Assembly (NCBI GenBank): GCA_030627625.1 | Contig: DAOURR010000014.1 | Coordinates: 1 to 40,359, forward strand | Length of the DNA: 40,359 nt | DNA from: UBA3103 sp002365855 | GTDB lineage: Bacteria > Bacillota > Desulfotomaculia > Desulfotomaculales > Pelotomaculaceae | Reading direction: 5' to 3' | Shown here: positions 7,238 through 13,533 of the stretch, in pieces | Numbering within the stretch: the stretch's first letter is position 1 | Layout: each line of letters starts with the position of its first letter | Notes under the pieces: generated by a model | Database searches by the model: none | What the model saw: only the letters and a program-made list of their open reading frames with translations | Told to the model about the DNA's origin: nothing | Translations under genes and position numbers: made by a program

Positions 7238-7594
7238 ATGAAAATTAAAGTTGATGAAAACTTGCCTGTAGATGTTGCTGATTTTCTCGGTAACGCTGGC
7301 TTTGATGCTGAAACCGTATATTCAGAAGGAATAGAGGGTTGCACAGACAGGTATTTGATAACAGCTTGCAAGAAGGAAAAGCGGGTTTTGATAACCCTGG
7401 ACAACCATTTCAGCAATATTAGGGCATACCCTCCGAATGAATGTTTCGGAATAATTGTTCTAAGAGTTGCAAACCAAAGCAAGCCCGCTATCTTAAGCTT
7501 AGTAGGGAAGCTTTTGACTCTTTTAAAAAAAGAATCAGACATGAGTAAATGTTTGTGGATTGTTGAGGAGGAGAGGGTACGAGTAAGGTGGTAG
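7238..7594 (+). CDS. DUF5615 family PIN-like toxin
   Basis: The 118-residue protein begins MKIKVDENLP, the hallmark of DUF5615, with Asp6 and Glu7 in the place of the first PIN-fold acidic residues. VLITLDNHFSN follows, where an aspartate completes the acidic cluster, and then a conserved IIVLRV strand. The family is predicted to be a ribonuclease toxin. It is the second gene of a two-gene operon with the DUF433 antitoxin, and a terminator follows at 7652. Length is normal and no key residue seems lost. Confidence 0.83.
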   Translation: MKIKVDENLPVDVADFLGNAGFDAETVYSEGIEGCTDRYLITACKKEKRVLITLDNHFSNIRAYPPNECFGIIVLRVANQSKPAILSLVGKLLTLLKKESDMSKCLWIVEEERVRVRW

Positions 7595-7651
7595 AAATGC
7601 CCCTTCTTAGTGGTATCAAAATATTTTACTAACTTGTACCAGAATAGTATT

Positions 7652-7677
7652 CTCCGGTTTAATTACCGGAGTTTTTT
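7652..7677 (+). terminator. intrinsic terminator
   Basis: A perfect 7-bp stem CTCCGGT/ACCGGAG with a 6-nt loop is followed by six T. It ends the DUF433/DUF5615 operon. Confidence 0.88.
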
Positions 7678-7938
7678 CTTCTCTGCGTCGAAAATCCGTT
7701 TAGCTACATTTATCATTATTCTGATTGCTGTTAACACCTTAAATTGCTCCGGGGTAAGTTCCTTTTTCATGCTGTATTTTATGATGGGAACACCCTAGTT
7801 GGTTACTCAGTACATATCAACAAGTCGCTCTTTGATGAGCTCCGAGGGATTGTAAACACTAAAAAAATAACCGGCCTGGCCGGTGTCTTGTTTCTGTAAC
7901 GTAAATACATGGTGAAATTCGCTACTCACATTTTTTAC
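7678..7938. other. intergenic stretch, possible gene remnant
   Basis: About 260 bases between two converging toxin-antitoxin operons. On the minus strand a 35-codon frame (7770-7663, MKKELTPEQFKVL...) looks protein-like but has no ribosome binding site and runs into the terminator of the opposite operon, so it is probably a remnant. Nothing else is recognisable apart from the minus-strand terminator at 7861-7884. Confidence 0.3.
7861..7884 (-). terminator. intrinsic terminator, minus direction
   Basis: ACCGGC (7870-7875) and GCCGGT (7879-7884) form a perfect stem with a 3-nt loop. On the minus strand it is followed by TTATTTTTTT. It ends the HigBA-like operon. Confidence 0.8.
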
Positions 7939-8223
7939 CTACTGATGTTTTGGCAACACTTCCAGTTTCAGGTCAAGGGCGTCAAGTGTTTTTAAGATGG
8001 TTTCAAAATTCCCCAGGCGTGCTCTTTCCAAACGGGACACTTGGGCCTGGGTTAACCGTGCTTTTCGGGCAAGAGTGCCCTGGCTCCATCCGCGTTTTGT
8101 TCTTTCAGTAATAATAGCCCTGGCAATTTGATAACGGTCTTCATCTTCCAGCATTGCTTCAATTATTTTCGGCTTTTTCTCAAGAAGTTTGGTGAAGTTA
8201 TTCATGTTAATAAATTTAGTCAT
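7939..8223 (-). CDS. higA: HigA-like XRE antitoxin
   Basis: The 94-residue protein has a helix-turn-helix of the XRE/Cro type at about residues 38-90: RTKRGWSQGTLARKARLTQAQVSRLERARLGNFETILKTLDALDLKLEV. This matches antitoxins that follow HigB-type toxins. The ATG at 8223 has GGAGG eight bases upstream. The gene starts four bases after the toxin gene stop, so the two are co-translated. The product should bind the toxin and repress the operon through the operator at 8639-8654 (inference). A terminator follows at 7884-7861. Confidence 0.85.
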   Translation of the reverse strand: MTKFINMNNFTKLLEKKPKIIEAMLEDEDRYQIARAIITERTKRGWSQGTLARKARLTQAQVSRLERARLGNFETILKTLDALDLKLEVLPKHQ

Positions 8224-8227
8224 GGAG

Positions 8228-8617
8228 TTATCCCTCCTTTTGAGACTTTAAAAACTCAAGAAAAATTCGTTCTGCTTTTTCTATTTCAGAGCGGGGCACT
8301 TTATTTCTAGTTTTATGGAAGCTATTTGTTAACAGGAACTTATCCTGCAACACCGTAAAGAACAGAGTCCTTTCCTGGTATTTGGCAAACCTTGTTCTTA
8401 GCTCCCATAATTTTTCTTTGCTTTCCCAAATCCGGTGAATATAATCTGTGGGAAGTTTAAGTCCGAACTCGTTTAATAAGGTGATGTCATTGAGTATTTT
8501 TGCTGATACTTTAGGTTGAGGGTGGCTCAAAATATATAAAGCTACCTCTTCGGTCATAATAATACTTGAACACTGAGATAATCTTTGTATCAGTTCTCCT
8601 TTGGTGATACGGCTCAC
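8228..8617 (-). CDS. higB: HigB/Gp49-like RelE-family toxin
   Basis: I place the start at GTG 8617, six bases after GAGGTG; GTG 8626 is an alternative. The 129-residue product has the phage Gp49/HigB layout in its second half: KEKLWELRTRFAKYQERTLFFTVLQDKFLLTNSFHKTRNKVPRSEIEKAERIFLEF, with the basic and aromatic residues used by RelE-fold ribosome-dependent mRNA interferases. The first 35 or so residues (TKGELIQRLSQCSSIIMTEEVALYIL) go beyond the usual family length of about 110 and are unexplained. Toxin first, antitoxin second is the Hig-type order. Confidence 0.8.
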   Translation of the reverse strand: MSRITKGELIQRLSQCSSIIMTEEVALYILSHPQPKVSAKILNDITLLNEFGLKLPTDYIHRIWESKEKLWELRTRFAKYQERTLFFTVLQDKFLLTNSFHKTRNKVPRSEIEKAERIFLEFLKSQKEG

Positions 8618-8635
8618 GGTTCGCACCTCAATGAA

Positions 8636-8664
8636 ATTATATCAAAATTGATATAGGAGTTCAA
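8636..8664 (-). promoter_or_regulatory. HigBA promoter with overlapping operator palindrome
   Basis: On the minus strand TTGAAC (8664-8659) and TATAAT (8641-8636) are 17 bases apart. A palindrome with 7-bp arms, ATATCAA-AA-TTGATAT at 8639-8654, overlaps the -10 box. This is where an autorepressing antitoxin would bind. Confidence 0.7.
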
Positions 8665-8823
8665 TAGATTGCATTTGGCCTACTTGCTTTAGCAGGATAA
8701 AAATACAGGTTGAAGTTGGAAAAGTGACATCCGGTGGTTTACAGACACAAGCAAATATTTAATAGCTACTAAATAATGAATAAATCAAAAATGTTGGATA
8801 AAATGTTGGATGAAATAAAAAAG

Positions 8824-8850
8824 AAAAGACTTCCGAATCTCGGAAGCCTT
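8824..8850 (-). terminator. tRNA operon terminator
   Basis: CTTCCGA (8830-8836) and TCGGAAG (8840-8846) form a perfect stem with a 3-nt loop. On the minus strand it is followed by a T-rich run. It closes the tRNA operon and resembles the hairpin at 3242-3269. Confidence 0.8.
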
Positions 8851-8854
8851 GATT

Positions 8855-8867
8855 TTACTGGTGCGGG
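8855..8867 (+). repeat. att-like direct repeat, right copy (inside tRNA-Leu 3' end)
   Basis: TTACTGGTGCGGG here is the 3' end of tRNA-Leu read on the plus strand and is identical to 3272-3284. The two copies frame a 5.6-kb block of accessory genes. Confidence 0.6.
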
Positions 8868-8944
8868 CGAAAGGACTTGAACCTTCACGGGTGTTAACCC
8901 ACTGGATCCTAAGTCCAGCGCGTCTGCCGTTCCGCCACGCCCGC
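8859..8944 (-). tRNA. tRNA-Leu (UAG)
   Basis: This is an 86-nt tRNA with a long variable arm, as expected for leucine. The anticodon stem CTGGA/TCCAG encloses CTTAGGA, giving anticodon UAG. The acceptor stem GCGGGCG closes and CCA is encoded. It is the last tRNA of the operon. Confidence 0.95.
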
Positions 8945-8956
8945 ATTTTTTAAAAG

Positions 8957-8982
8957 GGGTTGGAACTGAAAAGTTCCAACCC
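8957..8982 (-). other. hairpin between tRNA-Lys and tRNA-Leu
   Basis: A perfect 11-bp stem (GGGTTGGAACT with AGTTCCAACCC) has a GAAA loop. On the minus strand a short CTTTT run follows, so it could be a partial terminator or a processing signal that sets the amount of tRNA-Leu. Confidence 0.5.
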
Positions 8983-8986
8983 TAAC

Positions 8987-9062
8987 TGGTGAGCCATGGT
9001 GGACTCGAACCACCGACACCCTGATTAAAAGTCAGGTGCTCTACCGACTGAGCTAATGGCCC
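8987..9062 (-). tRNA. tRNA-Lys (UUU)
   Basis: The 76-nt tRNA starts GGGCCAT and ends ATGGCTC-A-CCA. The anticodon loop CTTTTAA within CTGA/TCAG-type pairing gives UUU. CCA is encoded. Confidence 0.95.
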
Positions 9063-9074
9063 AAAAAACAGGCA

Positions 9075-9121
9075 ATTGAAAGTTAACACCAGGGCTGGAT
9101 CCCTGACATCTGACTTTCAAT
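9075..9121 (-). other. long hairpin between tRNA-Gln and tRNA-Lys
   Basis: ATTGAAAGT (9075-9083) pairs with ACTTTCAAT (9113-9121). Inside it CAGGG (9090-9094) pairs with CCCTG (9101-9105). On the minus strand six T follow after a short gap. It may act in tRNA processing or as a weak terminator. Confidence 0.45.
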
Positions 9122-9127
9122 GATACA

Positions 9128-9202
9128 TGGCTGGGGCGGCTGGATTCGAACCAACGAGTGCCGGTTCCAAAGACCGGTGCCTTACCGCTTGGCGACGCCC
9201 CA
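9128..9202 (-). tRNA. tRNA-Gln (UUG)
   Basis: The 75-nt tRNA has acceptor TGGGGCG/CGCCCCA, discriminator G and encoded CCA. The anticodon stem CCGGT/ACCGG encloses CTTTGGA, giving UUG. Confidence 0.95.
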
Positions 9203-9209
9203 AGTTTAG

Positions 9210-9287
9210 TGGGGTGGATGATGGGACTTGAACCCACGGCCCCCAGAGCCACAATCTGGTGCTCTGACCAGCTGAGCTACACCCACC
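9210..9287 (-). tRNA. tRNA-His (GUG)
   Basis: The anticodon stem CCAGA/TCTGG encloses TTGTGGC, giving GUG. The acceptor is GTGGGTG/CATCCAC with discriminator C. The extra G at -1 required by histidyl-tRNA synthetase is encoded at 9287. CCA is encoded. Confidence 0.95.
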
Positions 9288-9329
9288 ATGTAGCAGAAGA
9301 GTCAGGTATCCTGACTTCCCGCACATGAT

Positions 9330-9358
9330 ATGTTAACAAATAATGTGGGTGTTGTCAA
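9330..9358 (-). promoter_or_regulatory. tRNA operon promoter
   Basis: On the minus strand a perfect TTGACA (9358-9353) is separated by 17 bases from TAACAT (9335-9330). The transcript would begin near 9323 and pass a hairpin, AGTCAGG-TAT-CCTGACT (9300-9316), before tRNA-His. Confidence 0.75.
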
Positions 9359-9470
9359 GAATAAAGCAGAATAAAGCAAATACCAGTGTTTGCGAGAATG
9401 AATTTAGCGGAGTATCAAATATACTTTGTTGTAATCGGCAAATTTATCACATGTTTTAGGATTATTTTTG

Positions 9471-9499
9471 TTGATCATTTACAGCCGTGCAGATATAAT
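9471..9499 (+). promoter_or_regulatory. sigma-A promoter of a short transcript upstream of tig
   Basis: TTGATC (9471-9476) and a perfect TATAAT (9494-9499) are 17 bases apart. The start point should be near 9506. Confidence 0.7.
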
Positions 9500-9505
9500 T
9501 TTAAA

Positions 9506-9622
9506 GTGACACATCTAGTTTATTAGCTACGGAAATAATGGGCAGCTCTTCAGACGTGTTAAAGTCCCAACGCAATATCGGTTAATGTTGGGCGCCAGGG
9601 CTATTTAAGCCTTGGTATTTTT
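9506..9622 (+). ncRNA. candidate small RNA or terminated tig leader
   Basis: From the predicted start near 9506 the RNA has a stem CCCAAC/GTTGGG (9566-9571 with 9587-9592) and then an 8-bp stem CCAGGGCT/AGCCTTGG (9595-9615, one wobble, 5-nt loop) followed by TATTTTT. This last hairpin looks like an intrinsic terminator. The product would be about 117 nt. It could be a free small RNA or an attenuated leader of tig. I do not recognise a known RNA family. Between 9623 and 9783 I see only a small GGTGG/CCACC hairpin and AT-rich sequence. Confidence 0.45.
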
Positions 9623-9783
9623 GGTTTATCTTGGTGGATTGAAACCCACCCTCTAGAATAAATTAATAAAATTGGTTACAATAGTATTATCGTAAAATAG
9701 AATGGTCAATGGTTTTTAAAAAGAAGTTTTGAATTATTAATATATATATCTGATTTAACCAAACAACTTAAGGGGGAGCATAC

Positions 9784-11100
9784 ATGAAGGCTAACGCGGA
9801 AAGGATAGAAAAGAATACGGTCATACTTGAAATAGAAGTAGACGCCGATCAATTCTCCCGGGCTATAGACAGTGCCTACCGCAAACTAGTAAAAAAAGTT
9901 AATGTCCCTGGTTTTCGAAAGGGCAAAACACCCAGGCAGATTTTAGAAAGGTTTATTGGTAAAGAAGCCATTTATGAAGAAGCTATGGACACTCTTGTGC
10001 CAGAGGCTTATTTCAAGGCCGTAGAGGACACGGGAATTGAGCCTATAGACCAGCCTAAAATGGAATTAGTCCAAGTGGAAGAAGGAAAGCCTGTAGTCCT
10101 GAAAGCAACCGTCCAGGTCAAGCCGGAAGTGCAGTTGGGCCAGTATAAAGAGCTGGAATTGGCCAGGCCTTCAACTCTGGTCACAGATGAAGAGGTCCAG
10201 GAATCATTAGTAAAACTGCGGGACAGGCACGCCAAACTGCTGACCCTGGAAGAAGGGGTAGTTGAAAATGGCGACACCGCGGTAATTGATTTTTTGGGTA
10301 AAGTTGACGGCGAACCTTTTAGCGGCGGAGAAGGCAGGGAATATCCCCTGGAGATCGGAACAGGCTCTTTTATTGCCGGGTTCGAGGAACAAACAGTGGG
10401 AATGAGTAGCGGTGAAACCAGGGACATTGAGGTAACATTTCCTGAGGATTACAAGGCTGAAGAATTAGCTGGCAAGAAGGCCACCTTCACTGTTACCGTC
10501 AAAGAGATTAAGCGCAAGGAGTTGGCCGAGCTCGATGACGAATTTGCCAAGGATGTTAGTGAGTTTGATACCCTGGAGGAATTACGAAACGATATATCGA
10601 ATAAATTAAAAGAGGCTGCCGAAAGCAGGGCAGATGGCCTGGTTCGGATGGAACTAGTGCGTCGCGCAGTTGAAAACAGCATTATAGAGGTTCCTGAGGC
10701 CATGATCGATCATCAATTGGAAGATTTGATGGGAACCATGGAAAGGCGGCTTTCTGCACAGGGCGTATCCGTTCAGGATTACCTGAAATATGCCAACATT
10801 ACACTTGAGGATATGCAGGATCAAATGCGCCCTGAGGCGGAGCAAACGGTAAGGACAAACCTGGTTTTGGAAGCCATTTCCAAGACTGAGGATATTAAAG
10901 CTAGTGAAGAAGAAATAAAAGAACAGGCCGAAAAAATTGCCGCTCAATTTAATCAGGATGCTGATAAGTTTATTAGTATGCTCAGGGATGAAAAACGACT
11001 CGGCTATATCACTGAGGGGATCATCAGGGATAAGACGGTACAATTAATGGTTGACAGCGCAATATTTACTGACGACACCAACGAGAAGACCGAGGAATAG
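9784..11100 (+). CDS. tig: trigger factor
   Basis: Ribosome-bound chaperone and peptidyl-prolyl isomerase of 438 residues, normal length. The N-terminal domain has the ribosome-docking signature GFRKGK near residues 43-48 (NVPGFRKGKTPRQILE). The FKBP-like PPIase domain runs from about 155 to 245 (DTAVIDFLGKVDGEPFSGGEG, FIAGFEEQTVGM, GETRDIEVTFPEDY). The helical C-terminal chaperone arms follow and the end is acidic. ATG 9784 has GGGGGAG about eight bases upstream. It meets nascent chains at the ribosome exit and is followed by clpP-clpX, the usual order in Firmicutes and proteobacteria. Confidence 0.98.
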   Translation: MKANAERIEKNTVILEIEVDADQFSRAIDSAYRKLVKKVNVPGFRKGKTPRQILERFIGKEAIYEEAMDTLVPEAYFKAVEDTGIEPIDQPKMELVQVEEGKPVVLKATVQVKPEVQLGQYKELELARPSTLVTDEEVQESLVKLRDRHAKLLTLEEGVVENGDTAVIDFLGKVDGEPFSGGEGREYPLEIGTGSFIAGFEEQTVGMSSGETRDIEVTFPEDYKAEELAGKKATFTVTVKEIKRKELAELDDEFAKDVSEFDTLEELRNDISNKLKEAAESRADGLVRMELVRRAVENSIIEVPEAMIDHQLEDLMGTMERRLSAQGVSVQDYLKYANITLEDMQDQMRPEAEQTVRTNLVLEAISKTEDIKASEEEIKEQAEKIAAQFNQDADKFISMLRDEKRLGYITEGIIRDKTVQLMVDSAIFTDDTNEKTEE

Positions 11101-11156
11101 TTATAGAATATAGCTTTTGTAACAAATATTTGATGTAATTAAAGGGGGAGATAGAA

Positions 11157-11747
11157 ATGAACCTGGTACCAATAGTTGTTGAGCAGACTAACCGTGGCGA
11201 ACGTGCTTATGATATATACTCAAGATTACTTAAAGACCGGATTATTTTTCTTGGCGGCCCCATCGATGACGTTGTTGCCAACCTGATTATTGCCCAGCTT
11301 CTTTTCTTGGAGGCGGAAGACCCTGAAAAGGACATCCAGTTTTATATCAACTCTCCTGGAGGGGTTGTAACAGCAGGGATGGCTATTTATGACACCATGC
11401 AGTATGTTCGCTCACCCGTGGCTACCATCTGTCTGGGTCAGGCCGCCAGCATGGCTTCACTGCTTCTGGCAGCCGGGGAAAAAGGAAAACGTTATTCTCT
11501 CCCTTACTCAAGGATTCTGATTCATCAGCCTTTAGGTGGTGTGCAGGGCCAGGCAACTGACATCGAAATTCATGCAAAAGAAATCCTTCGCATGCGGGTA
11601 TTCCTGAACGAGATACTCTCCAGGCATACCGGCCAATCTCTCGAGAGAATTACCAAGGATACCGAGCGGGACTATTTTATGTCGGCAAGGGAAGCTAAAG
11701 AATACGGTTTAATAGATGAGGTATACGATGTCAGGAAGCAAAGGTAA
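11157..11747 (+). CDS. clpP: ATP-dependent Clp protease proteolytic subunit
   Basis: Serine protease barrel subunit of 196 residues. The catalytic triad is intact: Ser98 in GQAASMA, His123 in IHQPLGG and Asp172 in TERDYFM. The N-terminal VPIVVEQTNRGERAYDIYSRLL is typical; the first residues are likely trimmed. ATG 11157 follows AGGGGGAG. It assembles as a double heptamer with ClpX, whose gene starts 13 bases after this stop. Confidence 0.98.
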   Translation: MNLVPIVVEQTNRGERAYDIYSRLLKDRIIFLGGPIDDVVANLIIAQLLFLEAEDPEKDIQFYINSPGGVVTAGMAIYDTMQYVRSPVATICLGQAASMASLLLAAGEKGKRYSLPYSRILIHQPLGGVQGQATDIEIHAKEILRMRVFLNEILSRHTGQSLERITKDTERDYFMSAREAKEYGLIDEVYDVRKQR

Positions 11748-11760
11748 GAGAGGTGGAAAT

Positions 11761-13011
11761 ATGTTTAGCGAAAAAGGGCAGTTGAAGTGTTCTTTTTGTG
11801 GCAAGCTTCAAGACCAGGTAAAAAAGCTGGTTGCCGGCCCTGGTGTGTATATCTGTGACGAGTGTATTGAACTCTGCAATGAGATAATCGAGGAAGAGCT
11901 TAGTGAAGACCTGGGTCTGGAATTGGGTGACATCCCCAAACCCAAGGAAATCAAGGAAATACTCGACCAATACGTTATCGGTCAGGAAGGCGCCAAAAAA
12001 TCCCTGTCTGTTGCAGTTTATAACCATTACAAGCGAATCAACCTCGGCGGAAAGATTGATGATGTAGAGCTTCAAAAAAGTAATATAGTCATGCTGGGAC
12101 CTACCGGCAGCGGTAAAACCCTTCTTGCGCAAACTCTGGCGCGTCTCTTGAATGTGCCCTTCGCCATAGCTGACGCCACTTCCCTTACCGAGGCAGGTTA
12201 CGTTGGCGAGGATGTGGAAAATATTCTGCTGAAACTGATCCAGGCTGCGGATTACGATGTGGAGAAGGCTGAAAAGGGCATAGTTTATATAGACGAGATT
12301 GATAAAATTGCCCGTAAGTCGGAAAACCCGTCTATAACACGGGATGTTTCCGGCGAGGGTGTCCAGCAGGCGCTGTTAAAAATACTTGAGGGAACTGTTG
12401 CCAGCGTGCCGCCTCAGGGTGGTCGTAAGCACCCGCACCAGGAGTTTATCCAGCTTGACACTACGAATGTCCTGTTCATTTGCGGCGGAGCTTTTGACGG
12501 TATTGAAAAAATCATATTAAACCGCATCGGTAAGAAGTCCATGGGTTTTGGTGCGGAAATAAAGGTTAGAAAGGAACAGAGAATAGGAGAAATTCTCAGC
12601 AAAATTCTTCCAGAAGACCTTTTGAAATACGGCCTGATTCCTGAATTCGTTGGCAGGCTGCCAGTCATCGTTACACTTGACGCGCTGGACGAAGAGGCAC
12701 TGGTCCGCATCCTTACTGAACCAAAAAATGCCCTGGTCAAACAGTATGAAAAACTGTTCGAACTGGACGGTGTAACCCTGGAATTTGCCCAGGATGCTTT
12801 AATAGCTGTTGCGGAAGAAGCTTTGAAGCGCAATACGGGCGCAAGGGGTTTGCGGTCGATTCTGGAGGAGGTCATGCTGGAAGTAATGTATGATATCCCT
12901 TCGCGGGAAGACATCGCCAAGTGTATTGTGACCAGGGAAACTATTCAGAAGAAAGAGCCTCCGCGGATTATCGCCATGGACCGTAAGAAGAAAAAAGAAG
13001 TCACCGCATAA
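11761..13011 (+). CDS. clpX: Clp protease ATP-binding subunit ClpX
   Basis: AAA+ unfoldase of 416 residues. The start is ATG 11761 with AGAGGTGG upstream; the frame continues into the end of clpP, but that part is not ClpX-like. The zinc-binding domain has Cys10, Cys13, Cys32 and Cys35. Walker A is GPTGSGKT (113-120), Walker B is IVYIDEIDKI, and the pore loop GYVGEDV and the ClpP-docking segment in the middle of the AAA domain are present. It feeds unfolded substrates to ClpP. A strong terminator follows. Confidence 0.98.
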   Translation: MFSEKGQLKCSFCGKLQDQVKKLVAGPGVYICDECIELCNEIIEEELSEDLGLELGDIPKPKEIKEILDQYVIGQEGAKKSLSVAVYNHYKRINLGGKIDDVELQKSNIVMLGPTGSGKTLLAQTLARLLNVPFAIADATSLTEAGYVGEDVENILLKLIQAADYDVEKAEKGIVYIDEIDKIARKSENPSITRDVSGEGVQQALLKILEGTVASVPPQGGRKHPHQEFIQLDTTNVLFICGGAFDGIEKIILNRIGKKSMGFGAEIKVRKEQRIGEILSKILPEDLLKYGLIPEFVGRLPVIVTLDALDEEALVRILTEPKNALVKQYEKLFELDGVTLEFAQDALIAVAEEALKRNTGARGLRSILEEVMLEVMYDIPSREDIAKCIVTRETIQKKEPPRIIAMDRKKKKEVTA

Positions 13012-13041
13012 ATATAAAACTGGAATAAATTTCAGAATATA

Positions 13042-13073
13042 AAAATCCTGATCGACATGTCGATCAGGATTTT
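13042..13073. terminator. bidirectional terminator after clpX
   Basis: A perfect 32-base palindrome centred at 13057/13058, with A-rich and T-rich ends on both sides. It can stop clpX transcription and also any transcript from the opposite strand. Confidence 0.88.
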
Positions 13074-13086
13074 GGTTTAGAGCAGG

Positions 13087-13294
13087 CTACTTGACAGGAC
13101 CTACGGGCAAAACTGTTCGGCCGAAAACCGTGTTAAATACTCCTGCAGCAGAAGTATACCAGGCTGTTAAGGCAATGATTATACCAACGTATCCACCCCA
13201 GGTATGGGCTGCGGCATTTCCTGCAGCTCCCTATAGTAAGTAAAATGAAGGCTAAAAGCAGCAATGTAAATGTATAATTGTAAAAACGAGACCT
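13087..13294 (-). pseudogene. decayed acetate transporter fragment (GPR1/FUN34/YaaH family)
   Basis: The minus strand encodes the C terminus of a SatP/YaaH acetate transporter: AHTWGGYVGIIIALTAWY, then SAAGVFNTVFGRTVLPVGPVK and a TAG stop at 13089-13087. The preceding helix (YNYTFTLLLLAFILLTIG) lies in another frame. One extra G near 13232 breaks the join, and a stop comes upstream at about 13300. Only about 70 residues of a protein of about 190 residues remain. From 13295 to 13533 there is AT-rich sequence with nothing I recognise except a possible TATAAT near 13461 before lonB. Confidence 0.8.
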
Positions 13295-13533
13295 ATTCTA
13301 TTATAAAGGCTGCAATTTCTAACTATCACCCTATTATTTGATACCATAATAATGAACATAAAAAAATTATATCCCAATTTGTAAGCATTATAAAAACCAG
13401 GGGTGATTTAACGTTCTGTCGACTTATCTCGTTCTAAATTATATGTTTTTCACCCTTTTCTATAATATCTGAGATTAAAATTTGAAAAACTTAGTAATAC
13501 TAAGGTCAGAACCTTTTATGAGGAGGAGGAAAA

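Noticed and set aside
7663..7770. A 35-codon minus-strand frame (MKKELTPEQFKVL...)
   Set aside because: No ribosome binding site, no promoter, and the end lies in the terminator of the opposite operon. It may be a gene remnant, but I cannot name it.
8700..8828. A possible integrase C-terminal remnant next to the att-like repeat, including a doubled AAATGTTGGAT
   Set aside because: I read the region in several frames and found no recombinase motif; the short duplication is too small to interpret.
9025..9326. Frames across the tRNA genes on the minus strand
   Set aside because: They are simply the tRNA sequences read as codons.
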